Notes: generated by a model not told the origin, from the letters alone. Shown: positions 1-8,374, numbered from the stretch's first letter. The stretch: DNA of 15,356 nt from Candidatus Heimdallarchaeota archaeon (GCA_029882335.1 JAOUKW010000058.1:1-15356), one strand, 5' to 3'. A program made the numbers and translations.

Positions 1-52
1 TAATTTCAACAAACTAAAATTAAATTTACTTAATAACTAAGTACATAATATT

Positions 53-706
53 TCAATTAAAATCAATTTCTATACAATTTTTACCCATTATTTTTCCATA
101 TTTCTTGTTGTATATAGTAATCTCACCTTTTGAAATGCCAAGACTATATATTGCTGCTTGTAAATCTAAATCTCTTTTTAAATATTCCTTCACCTCTTCA
201 AATTTTCCTGCACGCCACATTTCCGGTATCTTCAAAGTATCAATTGTCTTAGTTACATTAAAATTTAATTTACCAAGATCATTCAAGCTTGGCCATCCTA
301 GATTTCTTTTTTGAAATGGAATTAATGTATCTATTGTTTTTGGCAGTAATGATGTGGATATATTATTGGAATAAGAATCAAGAATTTTATAATCAAAATC
401 TACTATATTGTGGCCAATAATTAAATCTAATTTATCTAATTCTGTAAGTAAGCTTTCAATTTGTTCTTCTAAATAATATGAATATATTGGTATTTTGTTT
501 GATACAGTTAGTATTCCTGCAACTGAAATTCTCAATTTTGGTATAATGGTTAATTCGGCAGATTTCTTTCTTTTATAATTCATATTATCCCAATTTGGAT
601 CAATTTCATTAAAAAGATACAAGGTTTCTAAATCAAACACACCTATTTTTTTATTTTGTACCTCTGATAAATTGAGAAAATCGTTAATAATATTACTTTC
701 ATCCAT
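53..706 (-). CDS. Stand-alone DEDDy-family 3'-5' exonuclease (RNase H-like fold)
   Basis: Predicted to remove nucleotides from 3' ends of DNA or RNA using two metal ions. All four acidic positions of the DEDD superfamily are visible: D25 and E27 in the first motif (VFDLET), D105 in the second (GHNIVDFD, residues 98-105), and D179 in the third, which has the Y-x3-D form (Y175 to D179), so it is the DEDDy subtype. A W-x2-G-x4-V stretch just before the third motif also fits the family. At 217 residues it is only the nuclease domain, with no polymerase or helicase attached. It resembles the RNase H-like nuclease domains of the YprB/DnaQ-like group; substrate and pathway cannot be told from sequence. 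It is divergent from the helical-repeat gene at 955. The ATG at 706 is the first start and has no clear Shine-Dalgarno sequence. Fold confident, role not. Confidence 0.8.
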   Translation of the reverse strand: MDESNIINDFLNLSEVQNKKIGVFDLETLYLFNEIDPNWDNMNYKRKKSAELTIIPKLRISVAGILTVSNKIPIYSYYLEEQIESLLTELDKLDLIIGHNIVDFDYKILDSYSNNISTSLLPKTIDTLIPFQKRNLGWPSLNDLGKLNFNVTKTIDTLKIPEMWRAGKFEEVKEYLKRDLDLQAAIYSLGISKGEITIYNKKYGKIMGKNCIEIDFN

Positions 707-918
707 ACACTGTTTGATTACATTTTGTTTAATACTATTTCTATTAAATGATTTATATTCCTATGAAAATGAGATAATATAGGTTATTTACTCATAAAAA
801 ATCATTTGATTTCTACAAAATCACTTATTTTTTCAACACGAATTTACTTTATTCTTCAATAATTTTATGTTTATTTGAAATATATATTTTTCAAACAATA
901 CTGATCTGTACATGAAAT

Positions 919-928
919 AAATTATACT
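919..928 (+). promoter_or_regulatory. Putative TATA box for the helical-repeat gene at 955
   Basis: The stretch AAATTATACT is centred about 31 nt before the ATG at 955. The usual archaeal TATA-to-start-site distance would give a leader of only a few bases. No Shine-Dalgarno sequence precedes the ATG, which fits a near-leaderless mRNA. The background is very AT-rich, so the call is tentative. Confidence 0.35.
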
Positions 929-954
929 ACAAAATTTTAAAAAGAATAATTGCT

Positions 955-2616
955 ATGCAAGTTGAGGAAATACTCAGAGATCTACTTCATCCATCCTTAG
1001 ATATCCGGAAAAAAGGATTTATTGAGATGAAAAAACATTGGAACTTAGATATGCGTCCATACTTGTGGAGGGCAATTGAGACTGAAAAGGATAAGAATTA
1101 TCAAGCAGAACTTGTTCGCTATGCCATCTCAATTCTAGAAGACAAATCCATGCGAAAGATGATTCGTTATTTAGAGATTAATCTGTTGGCAAATAAATCA
1201 ATAAATGAAATAATGATTGCATATCCAAATCTAGAAAATGAGGAAATCCAAATTGCTTTGTTAAAATCATTACAACGGGATAAATCAAAAACGTATCAAT
1301 TCATGGCTAAATTTATTATATCAAATGCTATTGTGGAAATGGGTATAGAAAGGATCATTAATTTATTACATAAAATTTTTGCATTGAACATGATTGAGGT
1401 AGAAAAACGTTATATTTTTGAATCACTTATTGGTCTACATAGATATACTAGATTTCAAAAACAATTGGTTTATCGAGTGATGTTGGAATTTGGTAATGAG
1501 TCGTTGATTAGATTAATTATACTAAAATATTTAAAACAGGATAGTTTAATTTGGAGTTTTACAGACTGGAAGAATAATAAATTATTATCTTTATCTGAAG
1601 TGGATTTCTTTCTACTAGAATCACTAAAATATCGAAATGAAAATATACGAATTCAAGCATTACAAATTATGGGAAGTATTTACTACCGTCATTTTTATTA
1701 TCCTGATTCTCCTGAAAATCTAGATCTTCTAGATGAAATATGTGATACTCTTCTTAGATACAATAAAGATGAAGAATTTATCAATTTACAAAATTATTCT
1801 GTATCTACACTTAAGGAACTATTTACTACACCTGATGTCGAAGAATCTAATGATTTACTTCGAGTACAACTAGATAAATTATTGACTTTTGAAATTCGTC
1901 CAGTAGAGATTAAAAAACTATTAATGTATCATTTACCTCGGAAGTATTTATTGTATCTAGTACGGGAAGATCCTTCTCCTAAAATACGACTCCATTCATA
2001 CCAACTATTATCTTCTTCAAAGTATTGGATTTATCGAACAAATGAAGGTGCACTCATACATGGTCCTATTTCAATTTGGACGGATATGATAAAAAGATGT
2101 GTTACTGCACTACAGTATGAGGATGATGTTGCTATATGGGAAGCTGTTGTTTATTTATTTAACAAATTACTTGATTTTTCTCTTGAATTGAGTGAGGAGA
2201 AACTAGAGGTAATCAAACAAATATTGGATAAACTAAGAATTTTAGATATTTTAAAAGATATGAGCGATCAAAACTATGTCCTTCCTCTTATTTACAGGTT
2301 ATCCGATTTCAAGAGTGATCATAAATTGGAACTACAAATTGATGATAATATAACTGAATCTTCAATACTATACCTTCTCTCGAAAAAATTAAGATTTGTT
2401 GAAAATGAAGAAGATAGAGAGATAATTAAAAGATTATTAAAACTAAGCAATGTTGATTATCGGAAATTAGTACTCATTGAAATTGAACGTTTTTTCACCC
2501 GTGTAAAGTTATCCAATGCAATATTGGAAATATTAAAAGAAATTATTGAAAATGCCATACTTGATAATGATGTTAGAATACGAACATTTGCTAGATTATT
2601 ACTCAATAAGATATAG
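955..2616 (+). CDS. Large all-helical HEAT-like repeat protein, function unknown
   Basis: I do not recognise a named family. The 553-residue product is almost entirely Leu/Ile-rich amphipathic helix with no signal peptide, membrane segment or catalytic motif. Short helix pairs recur, for example around residues 4-30, 228-246 (ENIRIQALQIMGSIY) and 535-553 (DNDVRIRTFARLLLNKI), where a D-x-x-R/I-R pattern followed by a hydrophobic helix is typical of HEAT/Armadillo repeats. Such proteins usually form curved scaffolds for protein binding. The gene converges on a 100-residue HEAT-like gene with only 2 nt between the stop codons. The ATG at 955 lacks a Shine-Dalgarno sequence but lies about 31 nt after a TATA-like box. 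Base composition matches its neighbours, with no sign of recent transfer. HEAT-like fold is a moderate inference; function is unknown. Confidence 0.65.
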   Translation: MQVEEILRDLLHPSLDIRKKGFIEMKKHWNLDMRPYLWRAIETEKDKNYQAELVRYAISILEDKSMRKMIRYLEINLLANKSINEIMIAYPNLENEEIQIALLKSLQRDKSKTYQFMAKFIISNAIVEMGIERIINLLHKIFALNMIEVEKRYIFESLIGLHRYTRFQKQLVYRVMLEFGNESLIRLIILKYLKQDSLIWSFTDWKNNKLLSLSEVDFFLLESLKYRNENIRIQALQIMGSIYYRHFYYPDSPENLDLLDEICDTLLRYNKDEEFINLQNYSVSTLKELFTTPDVEESNDLLRVQLDKLLTFEIRPVEIKKLLMYHLPRKYLLYLVREDPSPKIRLHSYQLLSSSKYWIYRTNEGALIHGPISIWTDMIKRCVTALQYEDDVAIWEAVVYLFNKLLDFSLELSEEKLEVIKQILDKLRILDILKDMSDQNYVLPLIYRLSDFKSDHKLELQIDDNITESSILYLLSKKLRFVENEEDREIIKRLLKLSNVDYRKLVLIEIERFFTRVKLSNAILEILKEIIENAILDNDVRIRTFARLLLNKI

Positions 2617-2618
2617 AG

Positions 2619-2921
2619 TTAAAATGGTTTTGAATATTCGGACATACGTTGGATGGTGCTAATTGCTTCATTTGCCTTTGCAATTATATTTTGATCTTGT
2701 TCTCTTACAATAAGTTGTTGGATTGCAGGAATTGATTCTTGTTTTCCCAAAGCTGCAAGAACTACGAGTATGTGTTGTTTAATTATTGATTGATCTTCTT
2801 TTTCAAGCATACTAATTAATGCTTTTAGGTCTCTCGTGTTACCCAGGGTCATTACTAATGCTCTTTTATGTGCGATGACTTCTAGATTGTCATTTTCATC
2901 ATTGTTAGTCATCACCATCAT
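2619..2921 (-). CDS. Small HEAT-like repeat protein
   Basis: A 100-residue helical protein. After an acidic, Asn/Asp-rich N-terminus (to about residue 13) it shows two to three helix pairs spaced about 31 residues: D31-L32 to L38, then S53 to L58 with G59 at the turn, then S63-I64-P65-A66-I67 to L70, and a last helix around residues 78-91. The turn Gly-Lys-x-x-Ser/Asp followed by a hydrophobic helix is characteristic of HEAT-type repeats. No enzymatic motif is present, so a small binding or adaptor protein is likely. Three Met codons (2921, 2918, 2912) compete as start; the first is about 25 nt from a TATA-like box, suggesting a leaderless mRNA. It lies 88 nt downstream of dinB on the same strand but probably has its own promoter. 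Function unknown. Confidence 0.65.
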   Translation of the reverse strand: MMVMTNNDENDNLEVIAHKRALVMTLGNTRDLKALISMLEKEDQSIIKQHILVVLAALGKQESIPAIQQLIVREQDQNIIAKANEAISTIQRMSEYSKPF

Positions 2922-2940
2922 TAATGTTATCGCATAGCTT

Positions 2941-2951
2941 TATTTAATATT
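2941..2951 (-). promoter_or_regulatory. Putative TATA box for the small HEAT-like gene
   Basis: Read on the minus strand this is AATATTAAATA, centred about 25 nt upstream of the first ATG (2921), the spacing expected for a leaderless archaeal transcript. It suggests the gene can be transcribed independently of dinB. Tentative because of the AT-rich background. Confidence 0.35.
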
Positions 2952-3009
2952 TATCTCAATAGACTTGTTGAATGATCAAAAAAAATGCATTATTAATATT
3001 AATTAAGAT

Positions 3010-4101
3010 TTAGAAATAATCTGTTAATTTCTTCTGTTTGATTTCTAATTTTATCAAATTACTTAGTCGGACTCCAATAAGCCTAATTCCTCTAGAATCG
3101 TCAATATGGGGTTTAATTAACTCTTGTACACTATACCGCATTTTTTCAATATCTTGTATTGCATTTGAATATGAACTAGCCCTTGTAATCGTTGAATAAT
3201 CATTAAATCTAATTTTAGTTGTTATTGTTTTGGCTGAAAATTCTTGATTGACTAAACTTTTATATAATTTATCAATAATTTTGTGTATAATGATTTCTGT
3301 ATATTCTGTATCTCCTGGTTTTCCATGAAATGTTCTTTCTTGTGATATTGACTTTCTGAGACCCCCAAACTTAAGGGTATTTGAAGTATTTAGATTGACA
3401 ATATCATAAAACCTGCTTCCTAAATCACCAAAAGTGGCGATTAGCTCATACTTACTCAACTTGACTAGTTGTTTACAATGAGTATAACCCTTCTGTTCTA
3501 ATTTCTGAGAACTTACCTTTCCTATCCCGGGAATATCTTGCAATTTTCTAGTGGAAATAAATTTATCAACATTCGCAGGTGTGATTACAGTAATTCCATT
3601 GGGTTTGTTATAATCAGAAGCCATTTTGGCAAGAATTTTAGTAGGAGCAATTCCGATTGAACATGATAATTTTTCTTTTTCAAGAATTAATTTTTGGATT
3701 GTCTTTGCAAAATGATATGCGTTTGTATAATCATCAAACAGAGGTGAAATATCAATATATGCTTCATCAATACTTGTTTGTTTAGTAATTACGCTTAGTG
3801 AATTTAGGAGGGAAAAAATACGTTTAGAAGTTGGATTGTACTCATCTCTCGCATCATTTGAAATAATTGCATCAGGACATTTTTTTAAGGCTTCATTCAT
3901 TGGCATACCTGATCGAACTCCAAATTTCCTTGCTTCATAATTACAAGTTAAAACAACACCTCGTTTGGTCTGTTTCGCTTTGGGGTTACCCACAATGAGA
4001 GGATATTTTTTTAATTCAGGATTCTTCCTCATTTCAACAGCTGCATAGAATTGATCCATATCTAGATGAAATAATATGGGTAAGTAATCTTCCTGAATCA
4101 T
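3010..4101 (-). CDS. dinB: DNA polymerase IV / Dpo4-like Y-family translesion polymerase
   Basis: Copies past damaged template bases with low fidelity, recruited by PCNA. Numbering from a Met at 4290 (the longest ORF), the palm begins with LDMDQFYAAVE (residues 76-86), giving metal ligand D77 and steric-gate Y82. The family YEARKFGV motif is at 118-125, and the catalytic SIDEAY box at 173-178 supplies D175 and E176. CSIGIAPTKILAKMASDYNKP follows (with one or two residue groups typical of the thumb approach), then a helix-hairpin-helix (LQDIPGIGKVSSQKL) and the little-finger domain. The last eight residues, QKKLTDYF, are a textbook PCNA-interacting peptide. I place the start at 4101 (363 residues; Dpo4 is about 352), because the catalytic core begins just after it and a TATA-like box lies about 28 nt upstream. 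Met at 4113 is the alternative. A start at 4290 would add about 60 residues foreign to the family. Confidence 0.93.
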   Translation of the reverse strand: MIQEDYLPILFHLDMDQFYAAVEMRKNPELKKYPLIVGNPKAKQTKRGVVLTCNYEARKFGVRSGMPMNEALKKCPDAIISNDARDEYNPTSKRIFSLLNSLSVITKQTSIDEAYIDISPLFDDYTNAYHFAKTIQKLILEKEKLSCSIGIAPTKILAKMASDYNKPNGITVITPANVDKFISTRKLQDIPGIGKVSSQKLEQKGYTHCKQLVKLSKYELIATFGDLGSRFYDIVNLNTSNTLKFGGLRKSISQERTFHGKPGDTEYTEIIIHKIIDKLYKSLVNQEFSAKTITTKIRFNDYSTITRASSYSNAIQDIEKMRYSVQELIKPHIDDSRGIRLIGVRLSNLIKLEIKQKKLTDYF

Positions 4102-4125
4102 CTGATAGTGCATAACATTCCGTAG

Positions 4126-4133
4126 TTTATAAA
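4126..4133 (-). promoter_or_regulatory. Putative TATA box for dinB
   Basis: The sequence TTTATAAA is centred about 28 nt upstream of the Met codon at 4101 and about 17 nt upstream of the one at 4113. Archaeal spacing predicts transcription starting near 4103, so the mRNA would be essentially leaderless from 4101. This box lies inside the longest ORF and supports the shorter protein. Confidence 0.45.
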
Positions 4134-4278
4134 TCCTAGATACATCATTAAAACTGAATATAAAGAGATAATAATATTTATCATGGGCATATTTAATAAA
4201 AGATAGTACATTATACTCAAGGGATATATAACTTTCAATGAATGAAAAAAAGTTGTTTAAAATATTTACATACGAATG

Positions 4279-4288
4279 AAAATTTATC
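4279..4288 (+). promoter_or_regulatory. Putative TATA box for the TrmB-like coiled-coil gene
   Basis: AAAATTTATC is centred about 29 nt before the ATG at 4313, giving a leader of a couple of nucleotides at most. No Shine-Dalgarno sequence is seen in the 22 nt before the ATG. The site overlaps the extreme 5' end of the long dinB reading frame, a further hint that dinB starts further in. Confidence 0.4.
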
Positions 4289-4312
4289 ACCTAGTATGTT
4301 AGTTAAATTATT

Positions 4313-6331
4313 ATGAGTAGAAAACGGATTCTTCCTGCAGAGAATTTAGATCATTTCGAGAGGTTAGGGTTAACAGAAGAAGAGAAACAATTGTACGTTG
4401 CTACATTAGAATCTGGTCTAGTATCAGTTGGTGAATTGCAGCAAATTACTGAAATTAGAGATCTTGCATTGATATTAGAAAGCATCCGTGATTTAACTGA
4501 TTTTGGTTTGATTCGAAAGGCAGAAGGTAAGATGCCTAGATATTTTGCTACATTACCTTTTATTAGACAAGCTCTTTCGGTGGAAAGAGAATTCCGTTTA
4601 GGATTAGAAACTATTTCATCCTCGTTAAAAGGATTAAAAGAATCATCTACCTCAAATAAATCAACTTTATTGAATAATAAATTTCCACAATTATTGGATA
4701 AGTTATTAGAAGAATATTATACCCTAATAATTAAACCGTTTTTGGATGAACTTGGTAAGTACAAAAGTAAAATCGAAGATGGATTGGGTGATTATGTTGG
4801 AGAAATCGAAACTCAAATAAAATCGATGAATGAGGGTATAGAATCTATTATTGCACCATTTAAAAATTTCACAGAATTATCTTCCCAAAAATTCAATCAT
4901 ACATTATTAGAAAAGGGGGATGCTTTAGAAAACTATACCATAGAAAGAAGAGCAAATCGAATGAAAATTTTGAAAAACATCCATGGAGTACTCGCAGGTA
5001 AATTAGAGGAATTTGGAAATTTATCATCTGAAGTTGATACAGGGTATAATAATTTAATTGATAGTATAGAGAAAGCGATTGGAAATACTGGAAAAGATGT
5101 TTCTCAATTGAATTCAGCTATTGGTTATGTCACTGAATCTGCAACTAATTTACATGATGTAAAATCACAGGTTAAATCTGATATTTCAACATTGCTTAAT
5201 CAATTAAATACTACCCATGAAGATGGCTCTACTGTAATTGATGCTCCAAGTATTATTGCAAAATTAGAGGAAATCAATACTAAAATAGAATCATTAAGTT
5301 TTGAGGAAAAATCTGTTTCTATGGTCTTAGATTCAATTAAAGATAAAGAGGAAAAATTAGGACAGCAATTGGGTCATACAATTGCACTTGTAAATGAAAA
5401 TACCTTGAACTTAAGTCAAAAATTAAATATAGAGTTAAAAAGTATAACTGAATCAATTTCATCTACACTATCAGAAATAAATAAGAATGATGATGAGGGC
5501 TTAAATCAAACAAAGGAACAATTTATTTCAGTGATAGATGATATTCGTCAATCTTTACTTAAAGAAGCAAAATCAGTCCTTGATAACATAAATGAGCAGG
5601 TAAAAATAATGACAAATTCAAGATTAGATATCTACACACAATGGAGTGCTAATTTAATTGATTCATATAACGAACCAAATGATTTAATCTCTCCTTTGCT
5701 TGATATCTGGGTTGACATAATTCAACCTTCAATTGATAAATTCAAGGAAGATGCAGATGTAATATTAAATAATTTATTAGAACTCAATAATGAATTTGAG
5801 GAGAAATCTGCAGGTGAATTAACGCGAAATGTTGGCTTAATTCGTGCAATTGCAGATACGAGAGCAAATGATCTACAAGAAATAATTAGTACAGCAAAAG
5901 AATTCAATTATTCCAAAAATGCAGATACTTGGGTTGTAGTTGGACTACCAACAATTTTTGCAACTTTAACAGATCAACTATTGAGAGCAAAAAACAAGGT
6001 AGTCGTTGTAACTCCAAAGTTGGATTTAGAGTTGATTGCACTCTCCAAAAAGTTAAGAAGTACAACTAGAGTTACTTTTGTCGCAGATGTTGATACTGAA
6101 CGAGATAGTAAAATACTGAAACGAGTTGAAGACAATATAAATATTGTATTTAGGCATTTTGCAGATGGAGATCTCTATGCATGTATTCGTGATAGTGAGG
6201 AATTAGTCTTCGGCTATGTAAGAGAAGGAGAGGAAATCATAGGTATTCGTGCTATCACGCCATCTGTAGTTGAATTAATAGAAGACAGATTAAATGAAAC
6301 AATAATACGAGGATCTAAACAAGTAAATTAA
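4313..6331 (+). CDS. TrmB-like winged helix fused to a very long coiled coil and a C-terminal alpha/beta domain
   Basis: A 672-residue protein with three regions. Residues about 17-83 form a winged helix of the TrmB type (LTEEEKQLYVATLESG, then a recognition-helix stretch and FGLIRKAEGKMPRYFAT as the wing). Residues about 85-530 are polar, heptad-rich helix lacking Pro over long stretches, predicted coiled coil. Residues about 536-672 are a compact alpha/beta domain opening with TWVVVG, then KVVVVTP, RVTFVAD and a final LVFGYV strand region. This strand order recalls the effector domain of TrmB-family regulators, itself related to phospholipase-D-like folds, but I see no HxK catalytic pair, so it should be non-enzymatic. 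No membrane segment is present. It may be a DNA-binding regulator or a structural, chromosome-associated protein. It converges on ABCE1 with overlapping stop codons. Domain ends are confident, the role is inference. Confidence 0.8.
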   Translation: MSRKRILPAENLDHFERLGLTEEEKQLYVATLESGLVSVGELQQITEIRDLALILESIRDLTDFGLIRKAEGKMPRYFATLPFIRQALSVEREFRLGLETISSSLKGLKESSTSNKSTLLNNKFPQLLDKLLEEYYTLIIKPFLDELGKYKSKIEDGLGDYVGEIETQIKSMNEGIESIIAPFKNFTELSSQKFNHTLLEKGDALENYTIERRANRMKILKNIHGVLAGKLEEFGNLSSEVDTGYNNLIDSIEKAIGNTGKDVSQLNSAIGYVTESATNLHDVKSQVKSDISTLLNQLNTTHEDGSTVIDAPSIIAKLEEINTKIESLSFEEKSVSMVLDSIKDKEEKLGQQLGHTIALVNENTLNLSQKLNIELKSITESISSTLSEINKNDDEGLNQTKEQFISVIDDIRQSLLKEAKSVLDNINEQVKIMTNSRLDIYTQWSANLIDSYNEPNDLISPLLDIWVDIIQPSIDKFKEDADVILNNLLELNNEFEEKSAGELTRNVGLIRAIADTRANDLQEIISTAKEFNYSKNADTWVVVGLPTIFATLTDQLLRAKNKVVVVTPKLDLELIALSKKLRSTTRVTFVADVDTERDSKILKRVEDNINIVFRHFADGDLYACIRDSEELVFGYVREGEEIIGIRAITPSVVELIEDRLNETIIRGSKQVN

Positions 6332-8184
6332 CCTAAATAATAATCTCCAGATGCTTTTTGATCTTTATCTCTTTTACTATTGTGTTTATTTACTCTAGGC
6401 CTTCCAGATACTTGATCTCTTCTAAATGTCACATTTTGTGTCTGTAAAAATTGATTCATACCTTGTTTCACTGTAAGTGGTTCCGAGGCTTTACCTTCAA
6501 CTCCCGGATTACCTTGGAAATGTATTAGTCTATCACTTATATAACTCTGTAACATAAGATCATGTTCTATTACGAATCCGGTTGATTTACGGTGCATTAT
6601 CATTCTTCGAATTGTTTTACCAACAAGTACTCTATCCTCTGCTGAAATAAATGCAGACGGTTCATCTAGTAAATATAGATCTGCGTCAAGTGCTAAACAA
6701 GCTGCAATACCTACACGTTGTAATTCTCCACCAGAGAGTGTATTGATTGTATGAGATAGTAATTTATCTATGCCCAATGGAACTAGAAGTTCTGTTTTAT
6801 AATACGAACTATTAATTACTTTGTAATTAATTCTACGTAAATATTCCTCTACAGTAGAAGTATTTTCTGAATCAAGATATTGGGGTTTGTAGCTCAGTGT
6901 GAGTTGTAAATTTTCTACTAGCACATCATCAACATCTCCTTCTTCTTCATCATCTTCTTGTGTGATCCTTTTTCTAATTAATTTGATTTCTCCGTTAATC
7001 TTTGTTGGAGTTTCGATACCAGCTATCATTTTGGCAAAAGTTGACTTACCAATACCGTTTGGACCAATAATTCCTACTATATCTCCAGGATACAACTCTC
7101 CGGCAGCAACTTCTAAATGAAAAGTATCGTATGTCTTTTGCATAGCACCATATGTAATCAGAGGGTATCTTCGATCCAGAGAGTCATCTAATAGATCTGT
7201 TTTGTCAAACTTCAATGGTTCTGATCTAAATCGCATGTTTTCAGCAGGAATATAACCATCAAGAAATACATTTATTCCATCTTTAACAGACATAGGTTTT
7301 GTCACAACTCCATATGCACCTGGGTCTCCGTAGTATAATTGAACTTGGTCGCTAAGATAATCCAATATCGCCAAATCATGTTCAACAACAATAAATATCT
7401 TATCTGCACTTAATTTTCTAATTTCAATTGCTACATTTAATCTTTCTCTTACATCTAGGTAACTAGTTGGTTCATCGATAAAATATGCATCCGCATCTTT
7501 TGCTAATGTGGCAGCAATGGCGAGTCTTTGTAACTCACCTCCAGATAGAACAGAAATTGGTCTATCCCATATTTTATGGAGAGAAAATGTATCTTTTAGT
7601 TCTTCAGCTACCCCTCGTTCATCTACCTTTGATATTAGATCCTTGACAACTCCCTTTGTTACTTTTGGAATTAAGTCTACATTTTGAGGTTTGATAACAA
7701 TTTTTAGTTTTTTATCTTTGATTAGTTTCAAATAATTTTGTAGGTCTGATCCACGGTAATTTTTTATTATATAATCCCACTCCAAATCTTCTCCTACTTT
7801 TCCAAGATTTGGCTTAATTTCTCCAGATAATATCTTTAAACTTGTACTTTTACCTGCACCATTTTGACCTATTAGTCCAATTACATTTCCCTTTTTAGGG
7901 TGAGGTAATCTATGGAGTTTGAATTTATTTTGACCGTATCTATGTGTGACATCTTTATCTAAGTTTTCGGGAAGGTTAATTATTTTAATTGCATCCCACG
8001 GATGACATTTTTTGACACAAATCCCACATCCATTACATAGGTATTCATTTATTTCTGCAATTTTTTTCTCATTTAAGGTGATGCACTTGACCCCTGTTAA
8101 ATTAACAGGGCAGTATTTAATACAAACACTCCCACAATCCTTTGATTTACAATCTTCTGAATTGATAATTGCCAATCTTGTCAT
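6328..8184 (-). CDS. ABCE1/Rli1 ribosome-recycling ATPase with two Fe-S clusters
   Basis: Splits post-termination ribosomes into subunits in archaea and eukaryotes. The N-terminus binds two [4Fe-4S] clusters: C12, C17, C21, C25 followed by Pro, and C50, C53, C56, C60 (ferredoxin-like). NBD1 has Walker A GQNGAGKST (106-114), Q-loop KPQNVD (165-170), signature LSGGE (213-217), Walker B with D237-E238, D-loop YLDV and H269. NBD2 has Walker A GPNGIGKST (374-382), KPQ (433-435), LSGGE (483-487), D507-E508 and H541. The C-terminal tail (FRRD through RPRVNK to DYYLG) matches the conserved ABCE1 end. At 618 residues it is slightly long, partly through an acidic insert at 409-420 before the NBD2 Q-loop. 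In NBD2 the D-loop reads FISAE rather than the usual YLDSE, so the D-loop Asp is Ser514. Archaeal genes of this kind are often labelled rli1 or abcE1. Confidence 0.97.
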   Translation of the reverse strand: MTRLAIINSEDCKSKDCGSVCIKYCPVNLTGVKCITLNEKKIAEINEYLCNGCGICVKKCHPWDAIKIINLPENLDKDVTHRYGQNKFKLHRLPHPKKGNVIGLIGQNGAGKSTSLKILSGEIKPNLGKVGEDLEWDYIIKNYRGSDLQNYLKLIKDKKLKIVIKPQNVDLIPKVTKGVVKDLISKVDERGVAEELKDTFSLHKIWDRPISVLSGGELQRLAIAATLAKDADAYFIDEPTSYLDVRERLNVAIEIRKLSADKIFIVVEHDLAILDYLSDQVQLYYGDPGAYGVVTKPMSVKDGINVFLDGYIPAENMRFRSEPLKFDKTDLLDDSLDRRYPLITYGAMQKTYDTFHLEVAAGELYPGDIVGIIGPNGIGKSTFAKMIAGIETPTKINGEIKLIRKRITQEDDEEEGDVDDVLVENLQLTLSYKPQYLDSENTSTVEEYLRRINYKVINSSYYKTELLVPLGIDKLLSHTINTLSGGELQRVGIAACLALDADLYLLDEPSAFISAEDRVLVGKTIRRMIMHRKSTGFVIEHDLMLQSYISDRLIHFQGNPGVEGKASEPLTVKQGMNQFLQTQNVTFRRDQVSGRPRVNKHNSKRDKDQKASGDYYLG

Positions 8185-8307
8185 AACTTAAATCTATATA
8201 TGTTTGATATTTAGAAAACAAATCGATTGAATACAGAATCATTATTGAAAAAATTTAAACAATAAATTACTTATTTTCTGTAAAATTTATTGAAATTATA
8301 AATTTAA

Positions 8308-8317
8308 TTTTTTTTTT
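8308..8317 (+). other. Run of ten T in the ABCE1-PiT divergent intergenic region
   Basis: Ten consecutive T on the plus strand between two divergent genes (200 bp apart). Archaeal RNA polymerase can terminate on such U-tracts, but no plus-strand gene lies upstream, so a promoter-spacing or upstream AT element is as likely. No stem-loop precedes it. Confidence 0.3.
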
Positions 8318-8374
8318 CTTAAATTCTAAATTTAGATTAAAAATAGCTACAAAGGTTAATATTGCTTAATTCTT

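Noticed and set aside
746..807. 9-bp inverted repeat AAATGATTT / AAATCATTT in the divergent gap at 707-954
   Set aside because: Arms are 44 nt apart and AT-rich; expected by chance at this composition.
4114..4290. N-terminal extension of dinB as genuine coding sequence (aromatic, hydrophobic, possible membrane anchor)
   Set aside because: No Y-family member has it, an internal TATA-like box fits a later start, and the divergent gene needs this space for its promoter.
6899..7120. Plus-strand serine-rich reading frame inside ABCE1
   Set aside because: It is the antisense of the acidic insert and Walker A2 region of a clear gene; low-complexity and without a promoter.
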